Source: Myxococcus llanfairpwllgwyngyllgogerychwyrndrobwllllantysiliogogogochensis
Lineage (GTDB): Bacteria; Myxococcota; Myxococcia; Myxococcales; Myxococcaceae
Assembly: GCF_006636215.1 (NCBI RefSeq)
Contig: NZ_VIFM01000017.1
Location: 1 to 64,000, forward strand
Length of the DNA stretch: 64,000 bases
Direction: 5' to 3'
In this document: positions 37,259 to 45,440 of the stretch, piece by piece
Layout: every line of letters begins with the position of its first letter
Position numbering within the stretch: the stretch's first letter is position 1
The notes under the pieces: model-generated
The model's input: the letters and a program-made list of their open reading frames with translations, nothing else
Databases searched by the model: none
Told to the model about the DNA's origin: nothing
Translations under genes and position numbers: made by a program

Positions 37259-38107
37259 ATGCTTCGAAGTCCTTCGCGAGAACGACGTGGGGCAGGCCGC
37301 CCGGGTGCTCGTGCGGCGCGCTGCGTCGCCGTGTCGTTGGGCCTGTTGCTCGCCTTCGCGTCCACGGGGGCGCGCGCGGATGGGTTGTCCGTCATTCCCT
37401 ACGGCGACAACTGCTGGGGGACGGGGACGGACGCGGACCGGGATGGCCTGAATGACGACTGTGAGCAGCAGGTCGCGCGCTGGTTCATGCCGCTGTTCTG
37501 GTTCGACACGGGAGAGAGTGGCTCCGAGCGCCGTCCCTACTTCGCGGTGAAGAGCGAGGGCTTCGCGACGCGGACGCTGCGCATCTTCTATCTGGACACC
37601 TTCTTCGAGGACACGGGCGTCACCACCGGCCACGACGGCGACCCCGAGTTCCAGATCTTCGAGGTCCATTACTCCGGGGGCCGCTGGTATCTCGACTGGG
37701 TCTATCTGTCGGCGCACCGCAAGAGCGTGTGTGAGTCGTCCGCCTGGTATTCGTACGAGCAGCTCGAATACGACACGCGCGACGCGCGCAATGCCTACCG
37801 GGGCTGGCCCGTGCTGTACGTCGCCGAGGACAAACACGCGACGTACAACAACCTCGCCACTTGTGACAGCGGCTGCTTCGCCCAGGATTACTGCAGTCGT
37901 CACGTGGCCCAGTACCTGGACACGGCGTCCGCGCCGCTGGTGTCCCGCAACGTGGGGTCGACAGGGGTTCCGCTCATCAACTCCGTGGTGTTGAACGGAA
38001 AGACGGAGCGGTTGCTCGACGACGTCGACTTCAAGGGCTGGGATGACCAGTGGTACCGGCCGAACTCGAAGGGGTACTTCCGGCACCTCAACGACTTCGG
38101 CTTCTAG
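37259..38107 (+). CDS. Secreted Vps62/NPP1-like protein of unknown function
   Basis: This 282-residue protein has an Arg-rich start followed by a signal peptide ([16 protein letters not shown]). The mature part has a DxDxDG-like calcium-type loop near its start ([12 protein letters not shown]) and, in the centre, [16 protein letters not shown] with a following Cys pair. The latter is reminiscent of the 'vYvs.gkHa.Y' segment shared by plant Vps62/DUF946 and necrosis-inducing NPP1-like folds. That comparison is tentative. It is divergent from the hydrolase at 37194, with a 64-base shared promoter region, and the next gene follows after 18 bases. Confidence 0.65.
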   Translation: MLRSPSRERRGAGRPGARAARCVAVSLGLLLAFASTGARADGLSVIPYGDNCWGTGTDADRDGLNDDCEQQVARWFMPLFWFDTGESGSERRPYFAVKSEGFATRTLRIFYLDTFFEDTGVTTGHDGDPEFQIFEVHYSGGRWYLDWVYLSAHRKSVCESSAWYSYEQLEYDTRDARNAYRGWPVLYVAEDKHATYNNLATCDSGCFAQDYCSRHVAQYLDTASAPLVSRNVGSTGVPLINSVVLNGKTERLLDDVDFKGWDDQWYRPNSKGYFRHLNDFGF

Positions 38108-38125
38108 CCACCGGGAAGTCGACGC

Positions 38126-39385
38126 ATGTCGCTCGAACCTCCTCGAGTCCGCTCTCGGACGCGCGTGGCCGTCGTCACGGGCTTCGCCGTGCTGTTGCTT
38201 GCCCTGGCGGTGGTGCTCCCCGCGCGTGACGGTGGGGTGGAGGAGGTCCGGCGCCCGGAGTCGGCGGTGCCGGAGGTTCCGAGCGCGCCGGTGGTGGCAC
38301 CTCGGGCTCCCGAGGTCCGCGAAGCGCGTGCGGCTTCGGCGCCCATTCCCGCCAATGTCTCCGGAGAGGCCCTGTCGGCGGCGCTGAACGAGGAGCGGGT
38401 GGTGCTCGCCTCCAGCACCTTCATCGAGCGCCTGGAGATGGACCGGCCCTGGGCTTGTGCGGGCGGGCAGGTCTCCCTGGCGGGCAGGGTGGGGGGCGCG
38501 CCGGAGTCAGGTGCCCTCTCCCGCTGGGTGTGGCCGGGAAGGGATGCGGCGGCGGAGCTGCATCCAGGGGCTCGACTCCAGTGGCGTGCGCCCGCTGAGC
38601 CGGGCACCTATTTCGTGCGCTTCCAGGTGTGCAAGGACCTGGGCGGACGGCGTGTGGGCGTCCTGGCCGAGGAACTGCTCCGAATCGAGGTCCGTGACTG
38701 TGACGACGACGGCGCCGCGCGAGAGGAGGGCCGGCTGCGGGTCGACATCATCCAGCGCGCCAATGGGGCCTTCCTCTTCCGTGCTGTCTCAGCGGGGTCC
38801 GAGTCGCTGTCCGGTCATGCCTGGGACTTCGGTGACGGCAGCACCGCGTTCACGTCGGGGCCCGAAGTCACTCATGCCTATGACACCCGTGCGCTGGACG
38901 TCCGGACCTTCACGGTGAGGCTCCTGGCCGGGCGGGGCGAAGGGGCCGCGCTGAGCGCCACCGCCTTCGTGAGTGTGCGCGGGCAGCCGCCTTCCGATGA
39001 GCCGCTGCCGGCGACGCTCGCGTTGTCACGCGCTCGTGCGGACGCGGAGGAGTGGCGGAGCGAGGTGTCCGTCGAAGTCCCGGAGCCAGGCGTCGTCACC
39101 TGGGAGCGTGTGGAGCGCTCGATGATTCACTGGAACGACCAGGTGGATGCCTACACGCTCCCGTGGCGAGAGGTCATCACGGTGGAGGCGGAGACGGGCC
39201 GTGGCGGCCTCCGGGGCTTCGTCACGGTGCGCCCATCCGAGCTGGCGGTGACCGTGAAACGGGTCGTCGATGTCCTCCACGGACGCGACGAAGCCGGTAA
39301 GGCGGTCTCCTTGTCGTGGGCCTCCTTCAAACGAGAGGCCGCGCCCATGGCGCCCTCCGTCGAGGCGCGGCTTCCCCTCAAGTAG
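38126..39385 (+). CDS. PKD-domain membrane-anchored protein
   Basis: This 419-residue protein has one N-terminal hydrophobic segment (~13-32) followed by a long Pro/Ala/Val/Glu linker. A PKD fold is clear around residues 235-280: AWDFGDGSTAF, then VTHAYDTRALDVRTFTVRLLA. Before it lies a second beta-sandwich with a Cys pair (PWACAGGQ...FQVCKDLGG). PKD domains mediate protein-protein or carbohydrate contacts outside the cell. It starts 18 bases after the Vps62-like gene, so the two are likely cotranscribed. Confidence 0.75.
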   Translation: MSLEPPRVRSRTRVAVVTGFAVLLLALAVVLPARDGGVEEVRRPESAVPEVPSAPVVAPRAPEVREARAASAPIPANVSGEALSAALNEERVVLASSTFIERLEMDRPWACAGGQVSLAGRVGGAPESGALSRWVWPGRDAAAELHPGARLQWRAPAEPGTYFVRFQVCKDLGGRRVGVLAEELLRIEVRDCDDDGAAREEGRLRVDIIQRANGAFLFRAVSAGSESLSGHAWDFGDGSTAFTSGPEVTHAYDTRALDVRTFTVRLLAGRGEGAALSATAFVSVRGQPPSDEPLPATLALSRARADAEEWRSEVSVEVPEPGVVTWERVERSMIHWNDQVDAYTLPWREVITVEAETGRGGLRGFVTVRPSELAVTVKRVVDVLHGRDEAGKAVSLSWASFKREAAPMAPSVEARLPLK

Positions 39386-39578
39386 CGGACAGCATACGCG
39401 TTGTCCCGTAGGCGTGTTTGTCGATGCGGGCCAATGCGTGGCATTCGCTTGCCCGCAGGGTGCGGGTGGTGGGCTTGTCTGGGAATGATGTCGCATTCGA
39501 CCTGGGTCCAATTGGCTTGAGATGCACCTCCTGGACATGTTGCCAATGACAGGGTGTGAACACGAAAGGCTGGACTCG

Positions 39579-40421
39579 ATGGCGAATCTACTCGACCTCA
39601 TTGGGGAATCCGCGCCGTATGTCCATGTCCACGACCTGGTCGTGGACAATGGCGTGCTGCACAGCCGCTTCAAGCCGGAGCAGCAGCGATACGGCGAAAC
39701 GACGTTGATGAGCTGTTCGGAGGCGCTTCGCACCCTGGCGGTCCACGGAGTGCTGACCTGTGCCGCGGCGAATCCCAGTCAGGGCAGGCACTACTATCTC
39801 GCCGCCAGGGCGGACCTCCAGGTGCTCCCCATCCAGGCGACCACGTCGGGCTCCTTTCACTGCGTGGGGCGCGTGGAGCGGATTGAACAGCGCAAGCAGT
39901 TCCCCTACTTCAAGGCGACCACGACGTGCTTCACGGAGAATGGCGAGCGCTACGCGGTCATGGATGGGGAGTGCATTGCCCTTCCCGAGTCGGCGTTCGT
40001 GGCCATCAAGGGGGCTGATACGGCACCGGTGGCCGCGCGGGCCCCTGGTCAGCCCAGTCCCTACAGGGACCCCGTGAGGCCGATGAAGTTGGAATGGACG
40101 AAGCCCGGTGAGGTGCTGCGGGCCTGGCTGGAGGGGTTTCCCCGCGAGGACTTCGCTGGCCACTTCGATGTGCGGGCGCTCTGTCCCTTGTCCCTCCTGG
40201 CGGGGAATGCGTTCTCATTGCTGCGTCACTTCCCTGGCTTCGATGCCTATCGAATCAGCAAGTGTCTGGCCACCTGCAAGGACGTGCCGCTCCCGGGGGA
40301 GCCCATGCTGTTCAACTGCATCGCCGAAGCGGCCGGCCAGTTCAAGCTCACCGCGGAGAATGGCCAGGGCAAGCACCTGGCTGCATTTCATCTCGAGGCG
40401 CGACCCGACTCGCATGGATGA
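39579..40421 (+). CDS. Hypothetical protein, possible double hotdog fold
   Basis: This 280-residue protein begins after GAAAGG; an in-frame ATG 19 codons earlier is an alternative. Two parts look similar in pattern. The first (GSFHCVGRVERIEQRKQFPYFKA.., GERYAVMDGECIAL) and the second (FDAYRISKCLATCKDV, LFNCIAEAAGQFKLTAENG) both recall acyl-CoA/ACP hotdog dehydratases and thioesterases, in which a helix is followed by strands on the thioester. Catalytic residues cannot be assigned with confidence, so this is a structural guess. It is followed after 56 bases by the lipocalin-like gene. Confidence 0.55.
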   Translation: MANLLDLIGESAPYVHVHDLVVDNGVLHSRFKPEQQRYGETTLMSCSEALRTLAVHGVLTCAAANPSQGRHYYLAARADLQVLPIQATTSGSFHCVGRVERIEQRKQFPYFKATTTCFTENGERYAVMDGECIALPESAFVAIKGADTAPVAARAPGQPSPYRDPVRPMKLEWTKPGEVLRAWLEGFPREDFAGHFDVRALCPLSLLAGNAFSLLRHFPGFDAYRISKCLATCKDVPLPGEPMLFNCIAEAAGQFKLTAENGQGKHLAAFHLEARPDSHG

Positions 40422-40477
40422 GGCGCCGCTGAATCAGCCCGCATGGCCGTTCAACCTTCCCCGCAGGAGATGAACCG

Positions 40478-40924
40478 ATGCTCAAGGATGGACTTGTCGG
40501 CACCTGGCAGCTCGTATCCCTGGCGAGCCTCCTCCCCGATGGCAGCAGGGCCCATCCCTTCGGGCATCAGTTCCTGGGGATGTTGATGTATGACAAACAT
40601 GGAAACATGTCGGTGCAGTTGATGCGGGGCGACCGCGCCCGCTTCCAGTCCGCGGACCTGCTGGGGAGCCAGGAGAAGGAAGCGAAGGCCGCGCTGGACG
40701 GAGCCGCCGTGTACTTCGGGACCTACGAGGTCGACGAGGAGACGGACACGGTCTCTCACCACATCCAGGGCAGCCTCTTTCCGAACTGGATGGGGACCGT
40801 GCAGCGACGCAAGGCCGTCCTGGATGGCCATCGGCTCTTCCTGCGCACCGAGCCTCTCGCGTTTGGGGGCCGCCAGGCCGTGGTCGTCCTGGAATGGCGC
40901 AGGTTGACGCCCTCGTCCACCTGA
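40478..40924 (+). CDS. Lipocalin-like domain protein
   Basis: This 148-residue protein opens with LVGTWQLVS, contains HPFG..FLGMLMYD..GNMSVQLMR.DR, and ends in an antiparallel beta pattern. These are the landmarks of the small bacterial lipocalin-like domain (PF13924 type). Such proteins are single beta-barrels thought to bind small hydrophobic molecules, and are often found next to polyketide or lipid enzymes. There is no signal peptide, so it is cytoplasmic. The nearby possible hotdog protein suggests a shared acyl ligand, which is an inference. Confidence 0.75.
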   Translation: MLKDGLVGTWQLVSLASLLPDGSRAHPFGHQFLGMLMYDKHGNMSVQLMRGDRARFQSADLLGSQEKEAKAALDGAAVYFGTYEVDEETDTVSHHIQGSLFPNWMGTVQRRKAVLDGHRLFLRTEPLAFGGRQAVVVLEWRRLTPSST

Positions 40925-41083
40925 GCCCCGTGGCGGCGGAGCCCCAGGGATTCCTGCCCTGGCGGCTTTGTCGTCGCGTGAGCCTGGATATGTTTCACGC
41001 GGGGATAACAGGACTGGCTCGAAATCCAGTTGCTCCTGTGATAGATGCGTTCGGCGATACCTTCACTGGATGGGAGCCGAAAA

Positions 41084-41365
41084 ATGTTCAAGCAGCCCGC
41101 GAAGTTGGCTTGTGTCGTCGCGCTGGTCCTGAGTGGTTGTGGTGGTGCACCCGAGGAGTTGTCCGTGGACGGGTCGGAGGTCATCGAGTCGACCGAGCAG
41201 GCCCTCATCTGGGCGTGTGACGGGACGCGCGCCTTCAACCGCTACTGGTATGTGAACAACATCGAGGTCGGCCGCGAGTACTGCGACTGCCCCGATATCC
41301 TCAACAAGTTCGGCGAGCAGCGGGGCCGCTACACCCAGGAGCGCATCGCCTACTGCGCTCCTTGA
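41084..41365 (+). CDS. Small lipoprotein
   Basis: This 93-residue protein starts after GGGAG. A clear lipobox (LVLSGC) gives a mature peptide of about 73 residues with an acidic start, four further Cys (IWACDG, YCDCPD and CAP at the end) and aromatic residues (RYWYVNN). Disulphide knotting is likely. The function is unknown. It overlaps the next lipoprotein gene by four bases (TTGA), so the two are coupled. Confidence 0.7.
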   Translation: MFKQPAKLACVVALVLSGCGGAPEELSVDGSEVIESTEQALIWACDGTRAFNRYWYVNNIEVGREYCDCPDILNKFGEQRGRYTQERIAYCAP

Positions 41366-41793
41366 GCCGGCGCGCCGCGCTCCTTCCGCTGTGCCTGCTC
41401 CTGCTCGCGTGTCACGCCGAGCAGGAGCCCCTCACGCCGCCCCTCGCGGGAGACTCCTGCTACGAGCACGTCCGGCGTCTCGCCGCGCATGACCCGTGCT
41501 CTCCAGCCGGGTACGCTTGCGGGATGACTCGCGCCTGGGTCACCGAGGTGTTTGAGGGCCTCGAACGACAGTCTTCCGAATACAAGTTCGACGACGGTAT
41601 CGACGGCTCCAGGGCCGGCTACCGGGTCGTCCATGGCGACGAACTCCAAGGGGTCTTCCAGCACCACGCGGGACGCGACGAGACGGTCATCTACCGCGTG
41701 CGTCACACGGGCACGGAGGACCATGTCGTCACCATCGAGCAGCTTCCGCGCGGGCAGGGCTATCGCATCTACCCCTGGACCCGCCACCCCTGA
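41362..41793 (+). CDS. Lipoprotein of unknown function (TTG start)
   Basis: This 143-residue protein starts with TTG overlapping the previous stop; the next possible start would lose the signal peptide. The lipobox is LLLAC. The mature region includes two Cys pairs (SCYEH, DPCSPAGYAC), then WVTEVFEGLERQSSEY and a repeated Asp/Gly/Tyr-rich beta section ending RIYPWTRHP. No family is recognised. Coupling to the 93-residue lipoprotein suggests a shared envelope role. Confidence 0.65.
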   Translation: MSRRAALLPLCLLLLACHAEQEPLTPPLAGDSCYEHVRRLAAHDPCSPAGYACGMTRAWVTEVFEGLERQSSEYKFDDGIDGSRAGYRVVHGDELQGVFQHHAGRDETVIYRVRHTGTEDHVVTIEQLPRGQGYRIYPWTRHP

Positions 41794-41863
41794 AGTGCGT
41801 GGGTGTAACCGCTTTCATGCTCGCGCCGTAGGAGAGGTCTCTCCGTCCCCGAGGAGCACCTCC

Positions 41864-43177
41864 ATGTCCGGTACCAAGGTCGCCGCGAAGGTCCTCGCCA
41901 AGCCGTTCTTGTCCTCGCCGAAGGCCGAGTTGGCGAAGCCGAAGCCGGTCCTCCCTCAGGCCGCGAAGCCGGCGAGTTCCTTCGCGCGAGACTCCTTTGA
42001 TGCGGCGCAGCGGAGGTCTGGCCCGGACCTGACGGGCGCGCCTCGCGCGAAATCGAGCGCGACCCCGCCGACCGTCAGCGAGGACAGGTCCGGACGGACG
42101 GTGGTGAACCTTGGCGCGGGGGACGACACGGCGACCGTCTCCCAGGGCCCCAAGGGCGGGCTGACCATCACCAGCGGGAGCTCGACCATCCAGCTCACGG
42201 CGGAGCAGGCCGAGAATGTGGTCATCAAGGGCGGCGACGGAAACGACAAGATTACCGTGGACGTCAACGTGACGACGGGCGTGGCCATCCATGGCGGAAA
42301 GGGAGATGACTATCTCCAGGGTGGCTCGGGTGATGACTCCATCCGGGGCGGAGATGGCCGGGACGTGGTGTATGGCCTGGGCGGCAATGATGCCGTGAGC
42401 GGCGGGGCGGGGCGGGACTACCTGGATGGCGGCCGTGGCGATGACAGCCTCAAGGGCGACTCTGGCAAGGACCAGGTGATTGGCGGGCGGGGCAATGACA
42501 CGCTGGCCGGCGGTTCGGGGAGCGATGTGCTCGCGGGAGGGGCCGGCAAGGATGCCATTGACGGCGGCTCCGGGCGCGATGAGGTCTATTCGCAGAAGAA
42601 CGACACCGTGGCGCGCTCGCGCCAGGACACCGTCACCACGGTGGACCTGAGCGAGGACGTGGGCACGTCGGTGACGGTGAAGGGGGATGCGAACTTCCAG
42701 GCGCGTGTGCAGTCGGACCTGGAGGCGTTGGAATCCCTCCCGGTGGGACGGGAGCTGCTCTCGGGGCTGGATGCCAGTGGCAGGTCGACCACCATCCGGG
42801 AGACCTCGGGTGGAGACTCGGCCTCTCCGACCAACGACGACGACTCGTGGTTGAGGCCCGATGGGACGCCGGGGCCGGGCTCGGACGCGACCATCAGATA
42901 CAATCCCACCGACACGGAGTACTACGAGGGGGACGAGTCCTGGCAGGTGAAGCCCCCCGTCACCACGCTCTTCCACGAGCTGGTGCATGGCTACAATTAC
43001 GCCACGGGGACGCGCGCACCGGGAGAGACGGACGGCGTGAACAACCGCGAGCTGGCCGCGGTGGGGCTGCCCTATGACCACGACGGCGACGCCAGCACGC
43101 CCGACATCCGGCCCTCGCACCCCACCGAGAACAAGCTCAGGGAGCAGCTCGGGCTGACGCCCCGCCCGGAGTACTGA
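41864..43177 (+). CDS. RTX calcium-repeat protein with M91/NleD-like zinc protease domain
   Basis: This 437-residue protein begins after GAGGAG. The first ~60 residues are basic and Lys/Pro/Ala-rich, with no signal peptide. Residues ~120-241 carry a tandem series of RTX nonapeptides (GGxGxDxLxGG), which bind calcium and fold after export, usually by a type I system. The C-terminal part has LFHELVHGYNYATG, with the zinc motif HELVH at 371-375 and Glu372 as catalytic base; NNRELAAVG may supply the third ligand. This matches the M91/NleD-like effector protease family. It may be a secreted or contact-delivered effector; the secretion route and target are unknown. Confidence 0.82.
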   Translation: MSGTKVAAKVLAKPFLSSPKAELAKPKPVLPQAAKPASSFARDSFDAAQRRSGPDLTGAPRAKSSATPPTVSEDRSGRTVVNLGAGDDTATVSQGPKGGLTITSGSSTIQLTAEQAENVVIKGGDGNDKITVDVNVTTGVAIHGGKGDDYLQGGSGDDSIRGGDGRDVVYGLGGNDAVSGGAGRDYLDGGRGDDSLKGDSGKDQVIGGRGNDTLAGGSGSDVLAGGAGKDAIDGGSGRDEVYSQKNDTVARSRQDTVTTVDLSEDVGTSVTVKGDANFQARVQSDLEALESLPVGRELLSGLDASGRSTTIRETSGGDSASPTNDDDSWLRPDGTPGPGSDATIRYNPTDTEYYEGDESWQVKPPVTTLFHELVHGYNYATGTRAPGETDGVNNRELAAVGLPYDHDGDASTPDIRPSHPTENKLREQLGLTPRPEY

Positions 43178-43209
43178 CGGGCGAGGCGTCACGCGGAGGA
43201 GGCCGTGGC

Positions 43210-43679
43210 TCAGGGCACGAGGCTGACCTCGTAGCCACGTCCACGTTGAAGATCTCCGGTTGGCACGAGAAGTTCGGACTGCGAACCGTCGCCTTCCAGC
43301 AGAGCTGAGCTCCTCTGGAGGGTGAGAGGTCCACCACCGCCTCGCTCTGCCCGACCGCGAATGGCACGCCCAGCCAGGTGGGCGCGGGATTCGATTGGCA
43401 GCCCCCTTCACCGCACAGCCTGCAGTCCGAGGCGACGGAGTAGGAGTAGGAGATCTCCGCTCCCGATGGAGAGGACTGGCACTCCGTGGGGAAGCGGTCG
43501 TCCTTGCGAACGCGCACGCGTGAAATGGCGCAGTGGGGCGCCGCGGTCTCGCTGATGACCGTCGAGCGTGGCGGGGAGCACGGGGCCGGGCTCGGGGACC
43601 GGCCCGGAGCAACTCATCAGCAACACCAGACACAACAGCCCATTTCAAGGACGCAACGCACCTGGCTGCCACGCATCAT
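43210..43679 (-). pseudogene. Frameshifted gene for a Cys-rich lipoprotein
   Basis: A good start exists: GGGGGAG three bases before ATG-ATG at 43679. The frame reaches TGA at 43617-43619 after 20 codons, yet protein-like sequence continues in other frames. The -1 frame then gives a lipobox-like LVLLMSCSGPVPEPG. The original frame resumes from about TVISETAAPHCAISRVRVRKDDRFPTEC onward. Near the 3' end the other frame gives GYEVSLVP and a stop at 43210-43212. Compensating frameshifts make a decayed gene, or sequence errors, the best reading. Intact, it would encode a ~150-residue Cys-rich lipoprotein of unknown role. Confidence 0.55.
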
Positions 43680-43781
43680 GGACTCCCCCTGTGGGGCGCA
43701 CGGGCGACCCGGGCCGCAACGAATCATCATTGGGCCATCCCTGACAACTGGCCCCAGGGGCCTGTCCGTTCAACCGCCTCC

Positions 43782-44405
43782 TTATCCCCGCGCCGGGCCC
43801 CCAAAGGCATCCTCGGATTCGAACCGTTGGAGCAGGTCGGCGCTCTCTTCAATGAGCGCGTCGGCGATGCTCGCGCGCTGTTCCTCGGGCCCCCGCGCGT
43901 AGCGCGTCAGCTTCTCTCCGATGTCGACCAGTCCCGCCATGCGGGAGGCGGGCGGCGGGCTCCAGGTCCGTCCGGTCAAGCTCCCCACCCCGCGGCAGAA
44001 AGCGCCGAGGTGGTAGCTGGTTCCGTCCAGATAGACATGGGCCTTGGGCGGGAAGCGCGTCCTGAGGAGCGCGGCGTTCCAGAGTCGCTTCAGGGCCTCG
44101 AGCAGTGGAGGCTCGATGGGAGCGCTGACCACCTCGACCGAAGGCAAGGCCCGCGTTCCTCCCGTGTCTCGCGAAGCGTCTCTCACGATGGGCCAGAGCA
44201 TCGACTCCATCCGGGTCGCGATGACGCGAGGACCGGGCCACTTCTCGTGGATGTAGACCGCCTCCTCGGGAGTAAACGAAGGCATCCTCACCAGGAGCAG
44301 CGTCCAGGAGGTGTTCGGAATCAGGAGGCGCGCGAGCTCCGATTCATAGGACGATGATGAAGTCTGGGAGAAGGACCCGGGTTCAGGTCGCAGATGGTCG
44401 GTCAT
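43782..44405 (-). CDS. Hypothetical protein
   Basis: This 207-residue protein starts at an ATG with AAGGAG upstream; the frame is open for further codons upstream, but that part lies over the AraC gene and is not protein-like. There is no signal peptide or membrane span. It has alternating helices and strands (SFTPEEAVYIHEKWPGPRVIATRM, LLEALKRLWNAALLRTRF, HVYLDGTSYHLGAF) and an acidic end. No family is recognised. It may be cotranscribed with the AraC/DJ-1 pair upstream (68-base gap). Confidence 0.6.
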   Translation of the reverse strand: MTDHLRPEPGSFSQTSSSSYESELARLLIPNTSWTLLLVRMPSFTPEEAVYIHEKWPGPRVIATRMESMLWPIVRDASRDTGGTRALPSVEVVSAPIEPPLLEALKRLWNAALLRTRFPPKAHVYLDGTSYHLGAFCRGVGSLTGRTWSPPPASRMAGLVDIGEKLTRYARGPEEQRASIADALIEESADLLQRFESEDAFGGPARG

Positions 44406-44473
44406 GGCGTGGCTCCTTGGGTGTCGGTGGGGAATGCGCCCGTCCGGACGCATCCCTGGACGCACCCATGACA

Positions 44474-45424
44474 TCAGCGCGGTGAGCGCTGGCGCGCGAG
44501 GACCAGGGACTTGCCTCGTGCCGTGGAGCCGGTGGAGCGCACCAGCTCGCGCAGCGCCGAGGGAGGAACGTCGTTGTACTTGCGAAACGTCCGCGAGAAG
44601 TGCGCCTGGTCGGAGAAGCCCGTACAGAACGCGACGTCCGTGAGCGTCAGCCCCGAATCTCCCAGCAGCGCATGCGCGGCGTCGACCCGGGAGCGTTGCA
44701 GCATCTCCGAGAACGTCGTGCCTTCCTGCCGCAAGGCGCGTTGAAGTGTGCGACGGGACAGGGTGAGTCGCTGCGCGCTCTCCTCGAGTGTCCAGGGATG
44801 CAGCAGGTCTTCGCCCATGAGCTTCTGGAGCCGGCCGCGAACCTCCTGTGGCTCCGCCGTCCCCGGCGCCTCGCTGGCGGGTGGCGGGGCCTGTCGGGTG
44901 GGCTTCCACGAGAAGGTCGCCAGGTCCGTCACCTCGGGCAGCATCCTGGGGCGTGAGGCCCCTCCGTAAATGACGACGGACTCGAGGGACACGGTCAGCC
45001 CCGTGAAGCCCGCGGTCTCCAGGATGGCGACGAGGACGCCCCAGATGAACAGGTCGTTGACGACGCGAATCTTCCCGCCGTCGATGGCCACGTGTCGCAG
45101 CGTCATTCGCGCACGGGCCTGGTCATGCTCGACGAGCCGCGTGCGGTGCCGGGAGTGCATGAAGCGCTCGAGCGTGCTCCATCGTTCCACGGTGTGTCGG
45201 GGCGTCTGCCCCGCGCCCAGGGCTCGCAAGACGGGGTGCGATGAGAGCGTCCGAAGCTCGCGGCCCAGCTCCAGCACCGGGCGCCACCCATGGGCATCCA
45301 TGACGGCCTGGAGGATGTCGACCTTGTCCCGCCCTTGCGTGGCGATCTCCGGGTAGTCACGAGCGACGGCCGCCTTCAGCACGGCGCTCAGGGCCGGGCT
45401 CGTCATGACGCCTTGGTCCTCCAT
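44474..45424 (-). CDS. AraC-family transcriptional regulator
   Basis: This 316-residue protein has a C-terminal AraC/XylS DNA-binding region. The first helix-turn-helix is in WTLEESAQRLTLSRRTLQRALRQEG, the second in LTLTDVAFCTGFSDQAHFSRTFRKYNDVPPSALR, and the GF.D..HFSR.F.K signature is intact. The N-terminal ~200 residues resemble the AraC_binding_2 / OruR-like ligand-sensing domain (GGKIRVVNDLFIWGVLVAI). It follows the DJ-1/PfpI gene after 16 bases, so the two form an operon and the regulator may sense what the hydrolase acts on. An upstream Met 27 codons earlier is less likely, as it overlaps the previous gene. Confidence 0.85.
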   Translation of the reverse strand: MEDQGVMTSPALSAVLKAAVARDYPEIATQGRDKVDILQAVMDAHGWRPVLELGRELRTLSSHPVLRALGAGQTPRHTVERWSTLERFMHSRHRTRLVEHDQARARMTLRHVAIDGGKIRVVNDLFIWGVLVAILETAGFTGLTVSLESVVIYGGASRPRMLPEVTDLATFSWKPTRQAPPPASEAPGTAEPQEVRGRLQKLMGEDLLHPWTLEESAQRLTLSRRTLQRALRQEGTTFSEMLQRSRVDAAHALLGDSGLTLTDVAFCTGFSDQAHFSRTFRKYNDVPPSALRELVRSTGSTARGKSLVLARQRSPR

Positions 45425-45440
45425 CGTCAGCGGCCCCGGG

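Noticed and set aside
39439..39453. TGGCA...TTGC, a sigma-54-like promoter before the gene at 39579
   Set aside because: The GG and GC elements are nine bases apart instead of ten, so it does not fit the strict spacing.
42221..42585. Short tandem DNA repeats suggesting a CRISPR or satellite
   Set aside because: They encode the RTX nonapeptides of a real protein; no CRISPR array or cas gene is present anywhere in the window.
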